A stretch of 64,000 bases of DNA from positions 33,231,433 through 33,295,432 of the forward strand of contig CM034244.1 in assembly GCA_019916065.1 (NCBI GenBank), given 5' to 3'. Position numbers and translations under genes: made by a program. Shown here piece after piece: positions 59,898-64,000 of this stretch. The notes under the pieces are model-generated. The model made no database searches. It worked only from the letters and a program-made list of their open reading frames with translations, and was not told where the DNA came from. This stretch comes from Vitellaria paradoxa (lineage: Eukaryota; Streptophyta; Magnoliopsida; Ericales; Sapotaceae). The number at the start of each line of letters is the position of its first letter. Within the stretch, counting starts at the first letter, position 1.

Positions 59898-62800
59898 TGG
59901 GGATGTGGGTTGACCCAGCCTGGGATTTCGGGCCGACTCGCCCCAGCCGATCTTAGGGTCGAGTCGGGTCGGACCAAGGGTCACACCATCCCGCCCTTGA
60001 CCCGCCCCAACCGACCCGACATATTTTTAATATTTTTTAATTTGTCTAAAGAAAATAAAATAAAAAATAAAACTCAAACAAATACGTTAAAATCATTATT
60101 GATAAAAATTAAAATTTATTACAAAACAACCAATTACATAATTAACATTAAATTTAAAATTACAATTTATAAATGTAGAATTATAAAAATAAATAAATAA
60201 ATGATAGAGTAATTAATAGGTGTATCACTTCACGTCTTATACATCCCAACTAGGTTGGCACTTATAAGAGTGATTATCATTTGTAAATATTACTCTATCT
60301 ATACATAATTATTAATTTATTATTCATCACTGGATCCATTAGTGTGTTCTTCTCTTTCACCTAAATACATTGTATTAAAATCAATGGCAAGTTGCTCTTT
60401 TTCGGCACTTCTTGTTGTCTATTTTCTACAAGATACCAATCTCGTAAACACATCAAGGCTTCTACTGTCGGAGGGGCCAGTCGACTCCTGAATTGACTGA
60501 TAACGCGTCCACTAGCACTAAATGCTTGCTCGGATGTTACGGTAGAAACTGGAAATGCGAGTATATCACGAGCTAAAACTGAAAGAATTGGAAACTTTGA
60601 TTGTTGTCCCTTCCACTAGTCTAAAAAACTGAAATCATCTTCATTTTCTATTGGAGGTGTACCGAGATAACGTTGGAGGTCAGATGAATTTGAACTTGCA
60701 CTTGTTGATGCATCTATCCGTCGGGATGTTATTCTTTTCCAAATGGACATATTGTCGCTAAAGTCACAGTGAAAAGAGGACGTTGTGGCTATAGTTGGTT
60801 GGACAGTTGTACGATTTTTATCATACCGACCCAATAGAATTTGCATTTTCTGTTTAATTTGATTTAATTGTTCATGGGCACTTTCATGCCCATATATCAT
60901 CTCTAACAAGTGAAAAAAAAAATCTTCTTTATACCTAGGGTCTAAAATAGTAGCAATACCAAAATGTATGGGAAGTAAGTTAAAATATTTATCAAAATTT
61001 TTCTTCATTACAACAACCAAAGGAGCATAATATTCTTGGGCACCATATTTGTTAAAAATTTCATCAATAACCCATAATTGATAAATAACAGCAGAAGAAG
61101 TAAGATAATAAATTTAACAAAATATTTTAGTAGCAACATAAAAAACATGTAAAAAATCTTTATAGAAAATTGCATTTGCCTAGTCAATTGGCTCAATACT
61201 ATCTAATTCAATAGCTTGATTACTTAAAATAAATAAATCAATTGCTTTTTGATATTTAATAGTAACTTTTAACATTGTACAGGTTGAATTCCATCTTATA
61301 TTAATTTCCAGTGACAATTTTCTAGGTTTTAAACCAATTTGATTGCATATGCCAGCAAATAGACTAATTCTTTTTGGAGAGCTCATGGTACAAACTATAG
61401 CTCTTTTTATTTTTACAATAGAAGATTCATAAATGTCTAATCATTTACAATTAAATTAAGTATATGAGCACAACAACGACCATGAAATAATGAACCATTT
61501 GCAGACAAAGCATTAGCTAAATAATTAAAACAAACATCATTATATAAAGTATTGTCTAAAATAATAGAAAATATTTTTGTAGATAATTGCCACGATGCAA
61601 GTTCATGCAAAATAAGTTCCCCCACATTGAATCCAGTGAATGGTTGTTCAACTAATTTAAATGAAATAATGCGTTTATTTATTTTTCAATTTTCATCAAT
61701 ATAATATGCAGTTATACAAAGATATTCAATATCTTGGCAAAATTTTCACATATTGGCGGTCAAGCAAACATTTCCTTCAAAATTATTAAAATAAGTTCTT
61801 AATTTATCTTTTTTTGATTCAAAATCTCGTAAAATTTTATTTTTTGGAGTATTTCTTGAAAAACTGCGATATTGTGGTGTAAAACTTTCACAAATAAATT
61901 TTTCAAAATGTCGATTTTCACTCATTTTAAAGGGTTGCTCATCTTTAATAATATATTTAACTAAATTATTTTGTTTTCTTGCAGGGTCATAAGACAAAAT
62001 ATTTAAATTACCCCATTCATTATCTAATTGAGTTTGTGTTGTAAGTGAAAAATATTGATCAATTAAACTATTAATGTGAGGATCCTGTTGGTGCCTTCTA
62101 TTTAAATGTCTTTTTAAATGACTAGTTCCAGATGTATTTGTACCATCTAATAAATCCCCACAAATAACGCATTTAGCCTTATGCATTCAATCATCACGTG
62201 GAATTCTAATAAAAAAAATCACATGCTTTTGAAGTGCCATCTGTTAGGCGTGACGGGAAGATGCACCGACATCACCAGCTACGGTAGTAGGTGTTGATAT
62301 CTGTGGTGATGCAAATTGTTCCATTTGTTCTAGAGGGGGAAATGATATTGAGTCTCCACTCTCCAAATCAAAAAAATGAGTGTCCCGTGGATCCATTTAG
62401 AAAAAATAATTTAATAAAAAATTAAATTATGCAAATTAAAAAAAATGTATGTATGCAAATTAAAAAAATAATTAAATACTAACTTGAAATAATTTGAAGT
62501 CTTGAATCACTTGATCTTGAAATCTTGACTTCAAATTTGACAAAATGGAATGCACTTGAGCATAATTCAAGAGCGCACTTGAGTGTTGGTAGCTTGGTAG
62601 TATAGAAATTTGGAGAGAAATTTTGTTAATTTTTTGTGAGGGTGAGTGAATGTGAGTGTGAGGCATTTATAATGGAAGAGGTGGGAGAGTTTTGTAATTT
62701 TTTGGAATTTATTTGTAATTAAAAAACAAAAATAGATCGTTGGGGGAACAGTCACTAGCACCCTCAACGGCTGCTGGTGCTGGCCGTTGGCTAACATAAA

Positions 62801-63101
62801 AAAAAAAAAAAAGAAAAGAGATGTTTTGCTTGGCAGAACGGTAAAAAAAGAAAAAGAGAAAGGAAATAGAGAGGGGCGCGAAGCGGGGGGCGCGGCCGAG
62901 TCGGAGCCGGAGGTGCGGGCCGGGGGTCGGGGCGGCGCGAGTCGGGCCTTGGGCCGGGTCAAGGGTGACCCAGCCCTGACGCGGGGAGGGAGGGGCGGGT
63001 CGGGCCGGGGCTCGTACGGAATGATGGGCCGGGCCTGGGTCGGGTCAATTCCGGTCTAGCCGAGCCGAGTCTCAGGCCGACCCGACCCATTTACATCCCT
63101 A
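59898..63101 (-). mobile_element. hAT transposon (autonomous type, decayed)
   Basis: The element is 3204 bases long and flanked by a perfect 8-bp duplication CTCATGTA (59890-59897 and 63102-63109). The ends TGGGGATGTGGGTT and the complement TAGGGATGTAAATGGG are imperfect inverted repeats. The subterminal regions, especially 62868-63060, are strongly GC-rich with GGGTCGGGCC-type repeats, against an AT-rich background. A degraded transposase lies inside on the minus strand. Short frames at 62567-62962 and 62787-63059 are subterminal repeats, not genes. Confidence 0.9.
60361..62396 (-). pseudogene. hAT transposase pseudogene (BED zinc finger and hATC dimerisation region)
   Basis: Read on the minus strand, a candidate start (MDPRDTHF) is at 62396. 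A BED-type zinc finger at about 62070-62180 has CVICGDLL and SHLKRHLNRRH with its Cys and His pairs. A central RNase-H-like part is recognisable around ILDN, HILNLIVND, INIRWNST and ATILDPRYKE. The C-terminal hATC region (about 60430-60610) has LARDILAFPVSTVTSEQAFS and ALMCLRDWYL. At least five stops break it: after SSRHA, before MHKAKC, after VCLTANM, after NLIVND and at TAG near 60616, beyond which the hATC part continues in the same frame. It is therefore a dead copy. Confidence 0.9.
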
Positions 63102-63109
63102 CTCATGTA

Positions 63110-64000
63110 ACATCAGAATGTCCAAATTGCAATTTTTGTAATGAAAAATTGTATATGCTGTTTTAATAAATTTGATTGCAAATTGGACTTTTGGTAAATT
63201 AAGATTACAAAAAAGTTAAAATTATTGGCCGTTTATTCTGCGCTATATGATCGTTATTAGTGGATGATTATTACATTTTGAAATATGTAATGCATCACAA
63301 ATATTTAAAAAATAAATCAATAATATTTTTTTTAAAAAAGTTAAAGATTTTTAACTTGTTTATATCGATGATGTATTAATTTTCAATAAAAATAAAGAAA
63401 GCATAAACATCATTTAAAAATTGGGTATAAAAAATTCAAACATGATAGAATTATGCTCACTTTAAAAAAGATTGAGATAGAACAAGAAGAAATTGATTAT
63501 TTAAAGATTATATTACGACCTTGTAGATTTATCATTTTGCCTAAGGGTCCGCAGAGGACACAAATTGCTGTGGGCAATCAAAAAATGTCAAAATTGGTAA
63601 GAATGTTGCTAAAAACATGAGTGAAAGAAAAAAATGAATAAATACGAAATAACATAATAAAAAAGATATAAGAGTAATTAATAAAATAACATTTGAATTT
63701 ATCTAAAAAAGTCAAAACTCTTAAAAAAAAAAAAACAACAGCAACACTTGAAGGACAAAGAAATATAAAATAAGGACAAAATGAAAAATTGGTAAAAATA
63801 TATACATTGAAAGTGTATTGCAACTTATTATAAAAAAAGTATAGCAACACTTGAAAGAAAAAATAAAATAAGAGTAAATTAAAAAAAGGGTAAAAATATG
63901 TACATTAAAAATGCATCACGGTTTATTATATAGAATTAAAAAAAAGGCCAAAATTATATACATAAAAAAAGCAACACTTAGAGGACAATATATATATATA
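63110..64000. other. AT-rich intergenic end of the window
   Basis: No gene is supported. Related blocks recur near 63755-63860 and 63835-63935 (AGCAACACTTGA, AAAAATATGTACATT and TGCATCACGG/TTGCAACTTATTATA variants), suggesting a short diverged tandem repeat that continues past the end of the window. Confidence 0.4.

Noticed and set aside
59856..60200. 114-residue plus frame at the left end of the hAT element
   Set aside because: It crosses the element border and the GC-rich arm and has no domain.
62567..63059. Pro/Arg- and Gly-rich frames of 131 and 90 residues
   Set aside because: They fall in the GC-rich subterminal repeats of the hAT element and lack any domain.

Overview
The window is plant nuclear DNA. 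It is very AT-rich, its genes have many introns with GT/AG borders, the intergenic space is packed with plant-type transposable elements, one protein carries a chloroplast transit peptide, and there is a eukaryotic tRNA gene with a Pol III terminator. It looks like a seed plant, probably a eudicot, but the species cannot be named from the sequence.

Only three intact protein genes and one tRNA gene could be supported. Two are full-length, same-strand paralogues of the phenylacetaldehyde reductase / cinnamoyl-CoA-reductase-like branch of the extended short-chain dehydrogenases. They lie at 1941-6055 and 52141-58170, share an identical six-exon structure and are 46 kb apart. Between them on the minus strand (13430-19868) is a five-exon gene for a plastid NAD(P)-binding Rossmann-fold protein of the Arabidopsis At2g34460 type. 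A tRNA-Arg(ACG) gene is at 11770-11842, minus strand. All four reading structures were rebuilt by eye from splice sites and frame; the single-frame open stretches are only pieces of exons.

The rest is mainly transposon history, and many element borders can be fixed by target-site duplications (TSDs). There are four solo LTRs (6432-8654 minus; 31356-33025, 33484-35359 and 39415-41405 plus) and a probable fifth (43417-47119). Two TRIM-like miniature LTR elements face each other at 29102-30420, next to an 890-bp foldback (30453-31342). Two Helitron-like elements sit head to tail across a (TA)n tract (36371-38263 and 38317-47234), the second split by LTR insertions. A hAT transposon (59898-63101) has a perfect 8-bp TSD and a dead transposase; non-autonomous hAT relatives lie at 23676-24584 and 58754-59533. 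Two Mutator-like miniature elements have 9- and 10-bp TSDs, many Tourist/hAT-type MITEs are scattered, and there are several tRNA-derived SINE-like units.

No CRISPR array, operon, bacterial gene or clearly new molecular system was seen. The most informative oddities are structural. Intron 2 of the plastid gene holds a tandem duplication with a decayed copy of exon 2 and a splice donor better than the real one; one copy holds a SINE and the other preserves the empty site. Intron 2 of the second reductase gene starts with a young 101-bp duplication that copies the splice donor. A palindrome is shared by three LTRs. The reductase pair may act in aromatic aldehyde or related carbonyl reduction in the cytosol, while the plastid protein acts elsewhere; nothing shows that the genes work together.
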